Assembly: GCA_030602935.1 (NCBI GenBank)
Contig: JAUVYU010000005.1
Coordinates: 1 to 13,391 of the forward strand
Source: Candidatus Bathyarchaeota archaeon
GTDB taxonomy: Archaea > Thermoproteota > Bathyarchaeia > TCS64
Direction of reading: 5' to 3'
DNA: 13,391 bases
Below are positions 1-6,138 of the stretch, piece after piece. The translations under genes and the position numbers were made by a program. Positions within the stretch are counted from its first letter, which is position 1, and each line of letters begins with the position of its first letter. Under the pieces are notes generated by a model. It did no database searches. It worked only from the letters and a program-made list of their open reading frames with translations, and had not been told where the DNA came from.

Positions 1-2
1 CC

Positions 3-698
3 TTCCCCTGCATCACGGGGCCGAGGGTCATCGGCGTCTTGGCCCATGAGGCCCTGGGCCACCTGGCTGAGGCGGACCTCACCATCAACAGCTCATTCAA
101 CGGGAAGCTGGGGGAGGTCGTCGCCTCCGAGGGGGTCAACATGATAGACGACGGCACAGATCCGGGCAACCTGGGCACCTCGCGCTACGACGACGAGGGG
201 GTGCCCTCTAGCAAGGTCGAGATCATAAGGGACTCGGTGCTCACGGAGCTTCTCACCAACAGGGAGTACTCCGCCAAGTCGGACCTCAGGCTCACGGGGA
301 ACGCCAGGGCCGAGAGCTACCTTCACCCCCCCATCATCAGGATGAGGAACACCTACTTCGAGACCGGGGACCACAGCTTCGAGGAGCTCTTCGAGGGAAT
401 CGACTTCGGCTACTACCTCGCCGACTTCAGGGGCGGCCAGGCCCAGATGAACGCCAGCTTCCAGGTAGGGATCCAGGAGGCCTACGAGATCGTGGATGGG
501 GAGATGGGGGGACCCGTGAGGGACCTCTCCATCTCAGGTATCGCCACGGACTCCCTGTTCAAGATCGAGGGCATCTCCAAGGAGGACTTCCCCTACGAGC
601 TGGGGAGATGCGGGAAAGGCCAGGAGGCCTTCGTCGCCTCGGGCGGACCGGACATCCGGTTCGGCAAGGGCGGGATAATATTCGGAGGCCAGGGATAG
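3..698 (+). CDS. tldD: TldD metalloprotease, C-terminal half (5' end outside window)
   Basis: The reading frame is open from the first bases of the window, so the gene starts upstream; about 231 of the roughly 450-480 residues usual for TldD are visible. The zinc motif HEALGH (HExxxH) is encoded at 45-62. Near the C-terminus GRCGKGQ places the conserved family Cys at 609-611, followed by the glycine-rich ending typical of TldD. DDEGVPSS and the run of hydrophobic glycine-rich strands also fit. In the known family TldD pairs with TldE to form a heterodimeric zinc protease that degrades unfolded peptides and matures some ribosomal peptides. Here tldE follows after only 12 bases, which supports a complex and one operon. 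The TTG at 39 is not a start, because the zinc site and upstream strands must precede it. Identity is firm; the peptide substrate is unknown. Confidence 0.95.
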   Translation, partial: FPCITGPRVIGVLAHEALGHLAEADLTINSSFNGKLGEVVASEGVNMIDDGTDPGNLGTSRYDDEGVPSSKVEIIRDSVLTELLTNREYSAKSDLRLTGNARAESYLHPPIIRMRNTYFETGDHSFEELFEGIDFGYYLADFRGGQAQMNASFQVGIQEAYEIVDGEMGGPVRDLSISGIATDSLFKIEGISKEDFPYELGRCGKGQEAFVASGGPDIRFGKGGIIFGGQG

Positions 699-710
699 GA
701 GGTTGATGTG

Positions 711-2069
711 ATGACAGACGAGAGAACCCTGCTGGAGCTCTGCAGGCACATAGTCGCCTCCGGTGAGAAGATGGGGGCCACAGCCGTCGAGGCGCAGGCG
801 AGTTCGACCTCCGAGGTGGAGTCCAACATCGAGCTTTCTCAGATAAGCAGCGTCAACAGGAAGGACCTGGACGGGATCGCAGTCCGGGCCTTCGTGGGCC
901 AGAGGATGGGCAGCGCATTCACCAACATCCCCACCAAGAGGGCTGTCGAGGACGCCCTCTCACTGGCCCTCAACGCAGCGAAGGCGTCGACCCCCGACGA
1001 GGACTGGACATCCCTCCCCAAGCCTGCAGAGTACCCAGTGATCAGAGGGCTCTGGCACGACTCCGTGGCTGACTGCGACTCAGCGAGGGTCGTGGAGTTC
1101 GCTGAGGAGTACATGTCAAGGGCGATCGAGGCGGAACCAGGCCTCATACCCGCCTACGGCGGCTCTGGCGCCGGTACCGAGCACTCAGCTTACGCCAACA
1201 GCAACGGGATCGAACACGCAGAGAGGGGCACCACTGCGTATGTGTACCTCGCAGCCATCGCTAAGATAGAGTCGGGGGTGACCCCTGCCATAGGGTCCTA
1301 TGACATCAGGCGGGATCTGGAGTTCGACCTGGACTGGGTCGTCGAGGACATCGTCTCCATGATCAGGCTCTGCAAGAAGACGGCGAAGGGGGTGACCGGG
1401 AGCCACACAGTCATCTTCCACCCGGACGCATACCAGCAGATCCTGTACTTTACATTGATTCAGTCGATAAGGGGGGACAACGTCGCCAGGGGCAAGTCGA
1501 TGATTGCAGACAAGATCGGTGAGACCATCGCCTCGGAGCTTCTGACGATCGTGGACGACGGGACCATCCCCGCGGGGGTGGCCACCTCCATGGCGGACGA
1601 CGAGGGGGTGCCCCGGAGGAGGACGCCCATCATCGAGAAGGGGGTTCTCCGGTCCTTCATCTGGGACTCGTACTGGGCCAGCAAGATGGGTGTGGAGAGC
1701 ACGGGGAACGCCAGCAGGAGCATGCGCCAGGGGCAGGTGGAGCTTTCTCCCTCAACCGTCGTCGTTGAGCCTGGGAAGCGTGATATCGATGACCTGGTCT
1801 CCGAGGTGAAGCACGGTTATCTGGTGCGGGACGTCCAGGGGGCCCACAGCTCCAACCCGGAGTCAGGGGACTTCAGCATCGTAGGGAACCCAGCCCTGCT
1901 CATCGAGGACGGTGAGATGAAGGGGGCCGTCCACGGCCTCATGGTCTCAGGGAACGTCTTCGACCTCCTGAAGCAGGTGGTGGACGTGGCCAAGACCCCG
2001 CTGGTGCTCCAGGGGCTGATCGGACCCGAGATCGTCTGCGAGGACGTGAAAGTCATCGCAAGGGAGTAA
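711..2069 (+). CDS. tldE: TldE/PmbA family protease subunit
   Basis: A protein of 452 residues (453 if GTG at 708 is used), full length for TldE/PmbA. The ribosome site AGGAGGT at 697-703 overlaps the tldD stop and lies 7 bases before ATG 711, so ATG 711 is preferred over GTG 708. The protein shows the family pattern (FHPDAYQQIL, then DDGTIPAGVATSMADDEGVPRR, ending with a VSGNVFDLL block) and has no HExxxH. This is as expected for the non-metal-binding partner, the catalytic zinc being in TldD. The DDEGVP motif is shared with the preceding TldD, consistent with two paralogous halves of one heterodimer. Translation is probably coupled to tldD by the 12-base gap. No clear terminator is visible directly after the stop. 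Confidence 0.95.
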   Translation: MTDERTLLELCRHIVASGEKMGATAVEAQASSTSEVESNIELSQISSVNRKDLDGIAVRAFVGQRMGSAFTNIPTKRAVEDALSLALNAAKASTPDEDWTSLPKPAEYPVIRGLWHDSVADCDSARVVEFAEEYMSRAIEAEPGLIPAYGGSGAGTEHSAYANSNGIEHAERGTTAYVYLAAIAKIESGVTPAIGSYDIRRDLEFDLDWVVEDIVSMIRLCKKTAKGVTGSHTVIFHPDAYQQILYFTLIQSIRGDNVARGKSMIADKIGETIASELLTIVDDGTIPAGVATSMADDEGVPRRRTPIIEKGVLRSFIWDSYWASKMGVESTGNASRSMRQGQVELSPSTVVVEPGKRDIDDLVSEVKHGYLVRDVQGAHSSNPESGDFSIVGNPALLIEDGEMKGAVHGLMVSGNVFDLLKQVVDVAKTPLVLQGLIGPEIVCEDVKVIARE

Positions 2070-2111
2070 ACTCCATTTACAGGGGCCTCCCACCCATCTA
2101 TTTCTGCGGAT

Positions 2112-2121
2112 TCAATATAAC
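2112..2121 (+). promoter_or_regulatory. TATA-like box between tldE and the 2.2-kb small gene
   Basis: TCAATATAAC stands out in a GC-rich gap. Its centre is about 28 bases before GTG 2145, the distance of a leaderless archaeal start. That GTG frame (GTG 2145, ATG 2163) is the one that must shift to join the small gene that follows. Confidence 0.4.
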
Positions 2122-2235
2122 GGCGCAGCGGAGCGCCCACTAGGGTGAAGACTGGACGGGGAATGGCTGTGAGCACTCCTGGATCAGATCTCCGAGTGCA
2201 GCCCAGAGTTCAACGGTCTGGGCCTCTCCGTCTTC

Positions 2236-2457
2236 GTGGAGAGGGCCTCAAGCTGGTATAGGGACCTCTTGGTGCTCATACACGTCGGAGCCGTGAACGA
2301 GGGAAACTTCGACTGCATCACAGAGAAGGTCGGGGAGATGGGGCTCGTATGGGGGGTCGTGACCCGGGGTGAGGAGCAGTACCTCATGATCTGCCCTCCT
2401 GGGGAGCACCCCGCCCTCTCCCGGCCCGAACTCCACGCGTGGTACGGACAGAGGTAA
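2236..2457 (+). CDS. Small unrecognised protein, 5' end uncertain (possible frameshift)
   Basis: From GTG 2236 the frame gives 73 residues, but codons upstream in the same frame back to about 2173 keep the strong C/G third-position bias of the neighbours (reading ALLDQISECSPEFNGLG). The true protein is therefore probably longer. That frame is stopped by TGA at 2170, and there is no ATG, GTG or TTG between the stop and 2236, only CTG at 2179 and 2218. A GTG (2145) and an ATG (2163) with a suitably placed TATA-like box lie in another frame and would join the coding frame if one base were skipped near 2166-2176. No known family was recognised. The visible part is soluble, mixed alpha/beta, with two Cys (FDC and MICPPGEHP) and no membrane segment. 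It lies in the same direction as tldDE and the deacylase gene. Confidence 0.55.
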   Translation: MERASSWYRDLLVLIHVGAVNEGNFDCITEKVGEMGLVWGVVTRGEEQYLMICPPGEHPALSRPELHAWYGQR

Positions 2458-2458
2458 A

Positions 2459-2469
2459 CCATAAATCTA
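2459..2469 (+). promoter_or_regulatory. TATA-like box of the M14 deacylase gene
   Basis: CCATAAATCTA lies immediately after the stop of the preceding small gene, centred about 39 bases before ATG 2503. This predicts transcription starting near 2490 with a leader of about a dozen bases. No strong ribosome site precedes the ATG. Confidence 0.45.
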
Positions 2470-2502
2470 GAGTGGACAGATTGATCTCAGGTTTGTGAGA
2501 TT

Positions 2503-3465
2503 ATGGTATTAGCTGAAATCAAGGGAGTCCAGGCTGGACCGGGGGAGAAGGCCTTCGGCTTCCTGGAAGTCGGGACGACGTCCGTCAGTACCTACAGGAT
2601 TCCAGTGGCTGTCCTCAACGGCGTGGAGTCGGGGAAGACCCTCGGCGTCATAGGGGGCACCCACGGTGTCGAGTTCGCCAGCATCGAGGCGGTGATCCGG
2701 GCCATCCAGGACCTTGACCCCATGGAGATGAAGGGCAGGCTCCTCGCCATACCGGTGCTCAACGGCCCTCAGTTCGAGCACAGATCTGCCTTCCTCAGCC
2801 CCTTCGACCAGTTGAACCAAAACCGGGTTTTCCCCGGTGATCCGGATGGAACTCTGAGCCACAGGGCTGCCTACGTGGTCTTCTCGGAGGTCGTTTCCCA
2901 GTGCGACGCCCTCATAGACTGCCACGGTGGGGATATCACCGAGGACATCGATGACATGGTTCTCGCGGGGAAGGGCGACGACGAGGAGGTCAACAAGATG
3001 GCGGTGGACATGGCTTCCTGCTTCGCGACGAAGTACATCACACTGTTCCCCGTGCAGGAGTCGGGGCTCTCCATGTCGGCGCAGAAGAGGTACGGCATCC
3101 CATGTGTCACCTCCGAGGCGGGGACCCCCCATAACGTCAGAGAGCGCCATGTCGAGTTCCACTATGAGGGCATCATGAACGTCCTGAAGTACTTCGGCAT
3201 CATCGAGGGTGAGCCCGAGATGGTTGAGCCCGCTGTCGCCCCCAAACGCCACCGCTACAAGGCGGAGCGGGGGGGCATCTGGCACTCCTACGTCGAGCTG
3301 GGGCAGGAGGTCAAGGCTGGGGAGGAACTGGGGAACGTGACCGACCTGTTCGGGAACGAGCTGGAGGCGTTCACAGCCCCGGAGGACTCCACGGTAAGCT
3401 TCCTGAGGGTCTACTACTCGGTCAACTGCGGTGAGCCCCTGGTCGGCCTGGTCGTCTTAGGCTAG
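2503..3465 (+). CDS. M14-type zinc deacylase (succinylglutamate desuccinylase/aspartoacylase family)
   Basis: A 320-residue protein with the hallmarks of the AstE/AspA branch of zinc carboxypeptidases. GGTHGVEF carries the first metal ligands (H54, E57). NQNRVFPGD (N107, R108) is the substrate-binding NR motif, LIDCHGGD carries the third metal ligand (H141), and TSEAG carries the likely catalytic Glu (E205). The C-terminal ~80 residues form a beta-rich tail with a lipoyl/biotinyl-like turn (VELGQEVKAGEELGNV), common in this family. Members hydrolyse N-acyl amino acids or related amides; the exact substrate cannot be read from the sequence. No transmembrane segment or signal peptide is seen, so it is probably cytoplasmic. 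It has its own TATA-like box and ends at a T-run before a convergent thioredoxin gene. Confidence 0.88.
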   Translation: MVLAEIKGVQAGPGEKAFGFLEVGTTSVSTYRIPVAVLNGVESGKTLGVIGGTHGVEFASIEAVIRAIQDLDPMEMKGRLLAIPVLNGPQFEHRSAFLSPFDQLNQNRVFPGDPDGTLSHRAAYVVFSEVVSQCDALIDCHGGDITEDIDDMVLAGKGDDEEVNKMAVDMASCFATKYITLFPVQESGLSMSAQKRYGIPCVTSEAGTPHNVRERHVEFHYEGIMNVLKYFGIIEGEPEMVEPAVAPKRHRYKAERGGIWHSYVELGQEVKAGEELGNVTDLFGNELEAFTAPEDSTVSFLRVYYSVNCGEPLVGLVVLG

Positions 3466-3475
3466 GACCTCTACC

Positions 3476-3482
3476 TTTTTTT
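3476..3482 (+). terminator. Poly-T terminator after the deacylase gene
   Basis: Seven T in a row start 11 bases after the deacylase stop, in the narrow gap to the convergent thioredoxin gene. Archaeal RNA polymerase commonly ends at such T-runs without a stem-loop. It also overlaps the end of the opposite gene. Confidence 0.5.
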
Positions 3483-3819
3483 AAACTAGCTTTTCGATTG
3501 TCTCCCTCAGCATCCTGGGAGTGGATGTAGGGGAGTAGCCCGTTAACCGCTTCACGTTCCTCGCGTCCTTGTAGACGAGGAGTGTCGGGACGCTCAACAC
3601 GTTGTACTTTCTCCTCACGAGCTTCCACTTCCCGTCCACCTTGAACTTCCCGAAGGCGCATCGACCGGAGTACTCGTCGGCCAGCTGGTCGATGAGAGGT
3701 GCCATCGCCTTGCACGGCATACACGTGGTCCCCCAGAAGTCAATGACCGCCACAGGGTTCTCCCCCAGGAACTTGTCAAGCTTGTCCTCGTCCACATTTA
3801 AGGGCGATGCCATGTCCAT
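3481..3819 (-). CDS. Thioredoxin-like protein (CMPC active site)
   Basis: From ATG 3819 the protein has 112 residues, normal for thioredoxin. FWGTTCMPCKAMAPL holds the redox pair C33/C36 at the start of helix 2. The cis-proline loop SVPTL (P78) and GYSP near the end complete the thioredoxin fold. The active site is CMPC rather than CGPC and the usual WA/WC residues are replaced by WGTT, so redox potential and partners may differ from housekeeping thioredoxin. The frame is open further upstream to 3954, but those 45 residues do not look like thioredoxin. A TATA-like A/T block lies just before 3819, so the short form is preferred; M48 at 3813 is an alternative. No signal peptide is seen. It could reduce disulfides generally or serve sulfur-transfer enzymes; the MoaD/ThiS-like gene is nearby but transcribed separately. 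Confidence 0.88.
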   Translation of the reverse strand: MDMASPLNVDEDKLDKFLGENPVAVIDFWGTTCMPCKAMAPLIDQLADEYSGRCAFGKFKVDGKWKLVRRKYNVLSVPTLLVYKDARNVKRLTGYSPTSTPRMLRETIEKLV

Positions 3820-3830
3820 GTATCTCGTTG

Positions 3831-3850
3831 ATATAGAATTTGAAAATTTC
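3831..3850. promoter_or_regulatory. A/T-rich divergent promoter block upstream of thioredoxin
   Basis: ATATAGAATTTGAAAATTTC is an isolated A/T block. On the - strand GAAATTTTC is about 28 bases before ATG 3819. On the + strand ATATAGAA would place a start near 3860, just before the strong ribosome site of the short ORF at 3879. It may serve both directions. Confidence 0.4.
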
Positions 3851-3878
3851 CATCGTACGCGTAGGAGGAGGTCCTCTA

Positions 3879-3965
3879 ATGAATGACAACATCGTAGACG
3901 AGCGGAGCAGCCTCCGGCCCTCGTTTCTACTCCCCAGCGACATGGAAAAAGCAAGACCCCGATGA
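3879..3965 (+). CDS. Possible 28-residue small ORF with strong ribosome site
   Basis: ATG 3879 is preceded at 7 bases by a very strong Shine-Dalgarno run, GGAGGAGG at 3864-3871, unusual in this mostly leaderless-style window. The ORF encodes a 28-residue soluble peptide, MNDNIVDERSSL then RPSFLLPSDMEKARPR, ending in TGA at 3963. It matches no family I know. The ribosome site is followed by its own complement (GAGGA-GG-TCCTC at 3865-3876), so a small hairpin could hide it. It could be a real small protein, a leader peptide for the esterase gene downstream, or a decayed gene start. The evidence is the ribosome site only. Confidence 0.3.
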   Translation: MNDNIVDERSSLRPSFLLPSDMEKARPR

Positions 3966-3999
3966 GAGGGCTCTAAATCTAGGAGCCATCCGATGAGAG
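3959..3999 (+). promoter_or_regulatory. Operator-like repeat cluster upstream of the esterase promoter
   Basis: The 10-mer CCGATGAGAG occurs at 3959-3968 and again at 3990-3999, 31 bases apart (about three helical turns). Between them sits an inverted repeat GGCTC (3969-3973) / GAGCC (3983-3987). The cluster ends 4 bases before the esterase TATA-like box, a place where archaeal regulators bind. Confidence 0.4.
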
Positions 4000-4003
4000 C
4001 TAT

Positions 4004-4037
4004 CTTATACTTTTAGGACCCTATTTTCCCCAGGAGG
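4004..4037 (+). promoter_or_regulatory. TATA-like box and ribosome site of the esterase gene
   Basis: CTTATACTTTT at 4004-4014 is a good archaeal TATA-like box. AGGAGG at 4032-4037 lies 11 bases before ATG 4049, so this gene probably has a leadered mRNA. Confidence 0.5.
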
Positions 4038-4048
4038 ATCGTTTCGTT

Positions 4049-4795
4049 ATGGATCCATTGAAAGGAGACTCATTCATCATCGACTCAAAGATACTGGGCG
4101 AGGAACGGGAGATCTACGTCTACCTCCCCCCTGGGTACAAGGAGTCGGGGGAGATCTACCCCGTAATCTACCTGCTCGACGGCCACAGCCTTCACAACGT
4201 GGTGTCCAGCTTCGTGCAGCACTACTCGGGGAGGGACAGGATACCCCCCATGATAGTGGTGAGCATCGCGAGCACCGACAGGATGCGGGACTTCAACCCC
4301 ACCGTGAGGGTTGGATGGCGGGGAGGAGAGCCCTCAGGGGGAGGCGCCGACAAGTTCCTCGCATTCCTCTCAGAGGAACTGTTCCCTGTGGTGGAGAAAA
4401 AATACCCGACGAGGGACTACAGGACCCTAATCGGCCACTCCCTGGGAGGACTATTCACCGTCCACGCCATGGTGGCCAAACCCGATCTCTTCAGGGCATA
4501 CATAGCATGCAGCCCCTGGTTTGGGGAGGACGACGACGCCCTCATATCCAAGGTCGAGGCCCACCTGAAGGAGGGGCCCCCTGAGTCGAAGATGCTCTAC
4601 GTCGCCCACGAGCCCATCGCCAGGACGGAGATAGAGGATCGCATCGTGAAGCTCGTGGAAGTCCTCAAGGGGAACTCACGCGAAGACTTCGTCTGGAACT
4701 ATAAGCGCTACGAGGACGCTGATCACTCTAACCTTCCTCTGAAGGCGATCCCCGACGCCCTAGACTTTTTCTTCCCCGGCATAGTCCAGGACTGA
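4049..4795 (+). CDS. Alpha/beta-hydrolase esterase, IroE/Fes/esterase D-like
   Basis: A 248-residue alpha/beta hydrolase of the putative-esterase family (Pfam Esterase; Fes/IroE/antigen 85-like). YVYLPPGYKESGEIYPVIYLLDGHS is the typical N-terminal strand-loop-strand with the oxyanion region. LIGHSLGGLFT carries the nucleophile S131 in GxSxG, and YEDADHSN carries the catalytic H226. The acidic member may be E188 in the AHEP strand. Length is at the short end of the family and no signal peptide is seen, so it is probably cytoplasmic. Relatives cleave siderophore esters, S-formylglutathione or other acyl esters; nothing here identifies the substrate and no siderophore genes lie nearby. It has its own promoter with an operator-like cluster and ends 7 bases from a convergent sulfur-carrier gene. 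Confidence 0.88.
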   Translation: MDPLKGDSFIIDSKILGEEREIYVYLPPGYKESGEIYPVIYLLDGHSLHNVVSSFVQHYSGRDRIPPMIVVSIASTDRMRDFNPTVRVGWRGGEPSGGGADKFLAFLSEELFPVVEKKYPTRDYRTLIGHSLGGLFTVHAMVAKPDLFRAYIACSPWFGEDDDALISKVEAHLKEGPPESKMLYVAHEPIARTEIEDRIVKLVEVLKGNSREDFVWNYKRYEDADHSNLPLKAIPDALDFFFPGIVQD

Positions 4796-4802
4796 GGGCG
4801 GG

Positions 4803-5003
4803 TCAGCCCCCCGTGATGATGGGGTAAATGACCACCTTATCCCCCTTCTTCAGCACTGCCGAGGGCCAGAGCCGCTTCCCGTTGACGGAGACGCCTATTA
4901 CCCTCCTGTCGAAGGCGTAGAGGTAGTTCTTGCCTAGACTCCCCACGAACTCCCGGAGGGTGGTCTCCTCCTCGACGACCTTCACCGTCAACTCGGGGAA
5001 CAT
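4803..5003 (-). CDS. MoaD/ThiS-like ubiquitin-fold sulfur carrier
   Basis: A 66-residue protein with the size and outline of a beta-grasp sulfur carrier. It has an N-terminal strand pair (ELTVKVVEEETTLREFV), the central VNGKRLWPSAVLKKGDKVVIYP block, and a C-terminal ITGG. The terminal Gly-Gly is the residue pair that E1-like enzymes adenylate and convert to a thiocarboxylate. Family members feed sulfur to molybdopterin, thiazole or tRNA thiolation, or act as archaeal ubiquitin-like modifiers. No MoaE, ThiG or E1-like gene is in the window, so the pathway is open. The start ATG 5003 has an A/T box about 33 bases upstream and no ribosome site, which suggests a leaderless or nearly leaderless mRNA. 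It is convergent with the esterase. Confidence 0.85.
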   Translation of the reverse strand: MFPELTVKVVEEETTLREFVGSLGKNYLYAFDRRVIGVSVNGKRLWPSAVLKKGDKVVIYPIITGG

Positions 5004-5030
5004 CTGTCAAAAAATGATCTCGCCTGTCCT

Positions 5031-5040
5031 TAAGAATATG
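5031..5040 (-). promoter_or_regulatory. TATA-like box of the sulfur-carrier gene
   Basis: On the - strand CATATTCTTA lies about 33 bases before ATG 5003, the only A/T-rich stretch in this GC-rich gap. A short CG tract (5056-5063) lies just upstream of it. Confidence 0.4.
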
Positions 5041-5055
5041 GCTTCGACCATGCGA

Positions 5056-5063
5056 CGCGCGCG
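5056..5063. repeat. Alternating CG tract (CG)4 in the moaD-like/ilvE gap
   Basis: Eight bases of perfect CG alternation lie between the aminotransferase stop and the sulfur-carrier start. It is the only such tract noticed left of 10,370 and resembles those at the gene boundaries of the right part. Confidence 0.6.
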
Positions 5064-5090
5064 AGATTTACGGGCCTCCCACCTGCGTTC

Positions 5091-6026
5091 CTATACTGCG
5101 GTCAGCCAGCCTTTACGTTCCTTGACGTTGCCCGCGAGGACCTTCATGAAGTGCTTGGCTATCTCGTCGGTTATGGGGCCGGGGTACTCGTCCCCGAACC
5201 TGATGTCGTCGACGCTGGTTATCGGCGTGACCTCCCCCCCTGTGCCGCAGGCGAAGGCCTCGTCCGAGGCGTAGAGCTCAACCCGAGTGATGTCCTTCAC
5301 CTCGACGGGAATCTCCAGGTCCTTCGGTATGAACTCGAGGAAGGCGTCCCGGGTGACCGACTCCAAGATCGAGGCCGTCACAGGCGGGGTGATCACCTTC
5401 CCGTTGCGCACGGTCATGAGGCAGGCCCCAGTGGCCTCGCTGACGAAGCCCCTGCGGTCAAGGAATATGGCGTCGTCGAAGCCGAGCCTAGCAGCCTCCC
5501 TCCCCGCGAGCCCGGAGTTGGCGTAGTTGGCCCACGCCTTGGCCTGGGTCGGGAGCGCGTCGGAGGCGAGCCGCCTCCAGCTGCTGATCATGTACCGCCT
5601 CTCCCTGGTGAAGGCCTCCTCCTCCAGCCTCGTGGGCATCTCCCAGACAGGGATGACGACGTGCCAGTCGTCGGCCAGGCCCCGTCTCCTGACGGCCTCG
5701 GCCTTGGGCCAGATGCGGGGCATGATGTAGGTCGTCTTCCGGTATCCGTTGAGCTTGATGATCTCCCGGGTCGCCTCCAGCAGCTCCTCGTCGGTGTAGG
5801 GCACCCCGAGGCCGCAGACCACGGCGCTCCTCCTGAGGCGGTCGACGTGGGGCTGCCACCTGAAGATGTTGAGATCTCCCTCGCCGAGAATGTCCCCCTC
5901 GACGTAGGCCCTTATCCCCTCGAATATCCCGTAGTGGAGGGGCTCCATGGCCGAGACGAGGGCATCCTTGGTCTCCGTTACCTCGCCGTTCATCCAGCAG
6001 TACTTGGCTCCGTGAAAGCCTGACAT
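5091..6026 (-). CDS. ilvE: Branched-chain amino acid aminotransferase (class IV)
   Basis: A 311-residue PLP enzyme of fold type IV. HYGIFEGIRAY is the family's GxFEGxRxY signature. LPTQAKAWANYANS places the PLP lysine at K163 (compare KxxGNYxNS), and GFVSEATGAC supplies the Glu (E197) that contacts the PLP pyridine nitrogen. GTGGEVTPI is the late phosphate/carboxylate-binding motif. Length is normal for IlvE. It transfers amino groups between Leu/Ile/Val and 2-oxoglutarate in the cytoplasm. The ACLM that follows SEATG differs from the usual ENLF, so a related class IV activity (for example D-amino acid or another L-amino acid transamination) cannot be excluded. ATG 6026 fits the typical N-terminus. 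The MFS gene lies upstream in the same direction with a gap of about 110 bases, and each gene has its own A/T box, so separate transcription is likely. Confidence 0.9.
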   Translation of the reverse strand: MSGFHGAKYCWMNGEVTETKDALVSAMEPLHYGIFEGIRAYVEGDILGEGDLNIFRWQPHVDRLRRSAVVCGLGVPYTDEELLEATREIIKLNGYRKTTYIMPRIWPKAEAVRRRGLADDWHVVIPVWEMPTRLEEEAFTRERRYMISSWRRLASDALPTQAKAWANYANSGLAGREAARLGFDDAIFLDRRGFVSEATGACLMTVRNGKVITPPVTASILESVTRDAFLEFIPKDLEIPVEVKDITRVELYASDEAFACGTGGEVTPITSVDDIRFGDEYPGPITDEIAKHFMKVLAGNVKERKGWLTAV

Positions 6027-6059
6027 ACAGAATCAACCAAACCACCTATGATCGAGGAC

Positions 6060-6069
6060 ATTAAAAAAA
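6060..6069 (-). promoter_or_regulatory. TATA-like box of the aminotransferase gene
   Basis: On the - strand TTTTTTTAAT is centred about 38 bases before ATG 6026. AGGTGG further down could act as a weak ribosome site. Confidence 0.4.
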
Positions 6070-6138
6070 CCTCATGGGTACCGCCCCGCGACTTAGTATA
6101 TTGAAACGAGCGTGTATTTCCTTTCATTCTAGCGGTCT

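Noticed and set aside
2509..3285. A 258-codon open frame on the - strand opposite the M14 deacylase
   Set aside because: It is a shadow of the GC-biased + strand gene, which carries the metal and catalytic motifs.
5151..6023. A 290-codon open frame on the + strand opposite the aminotransferase gene
   Set aside because: It is the antisense shadow of a GC-rich gene; the - strand product has all class IV aminotransferase motifs and the + frame encodes a low-complexity Gly/Pro/Leu-rich chain.
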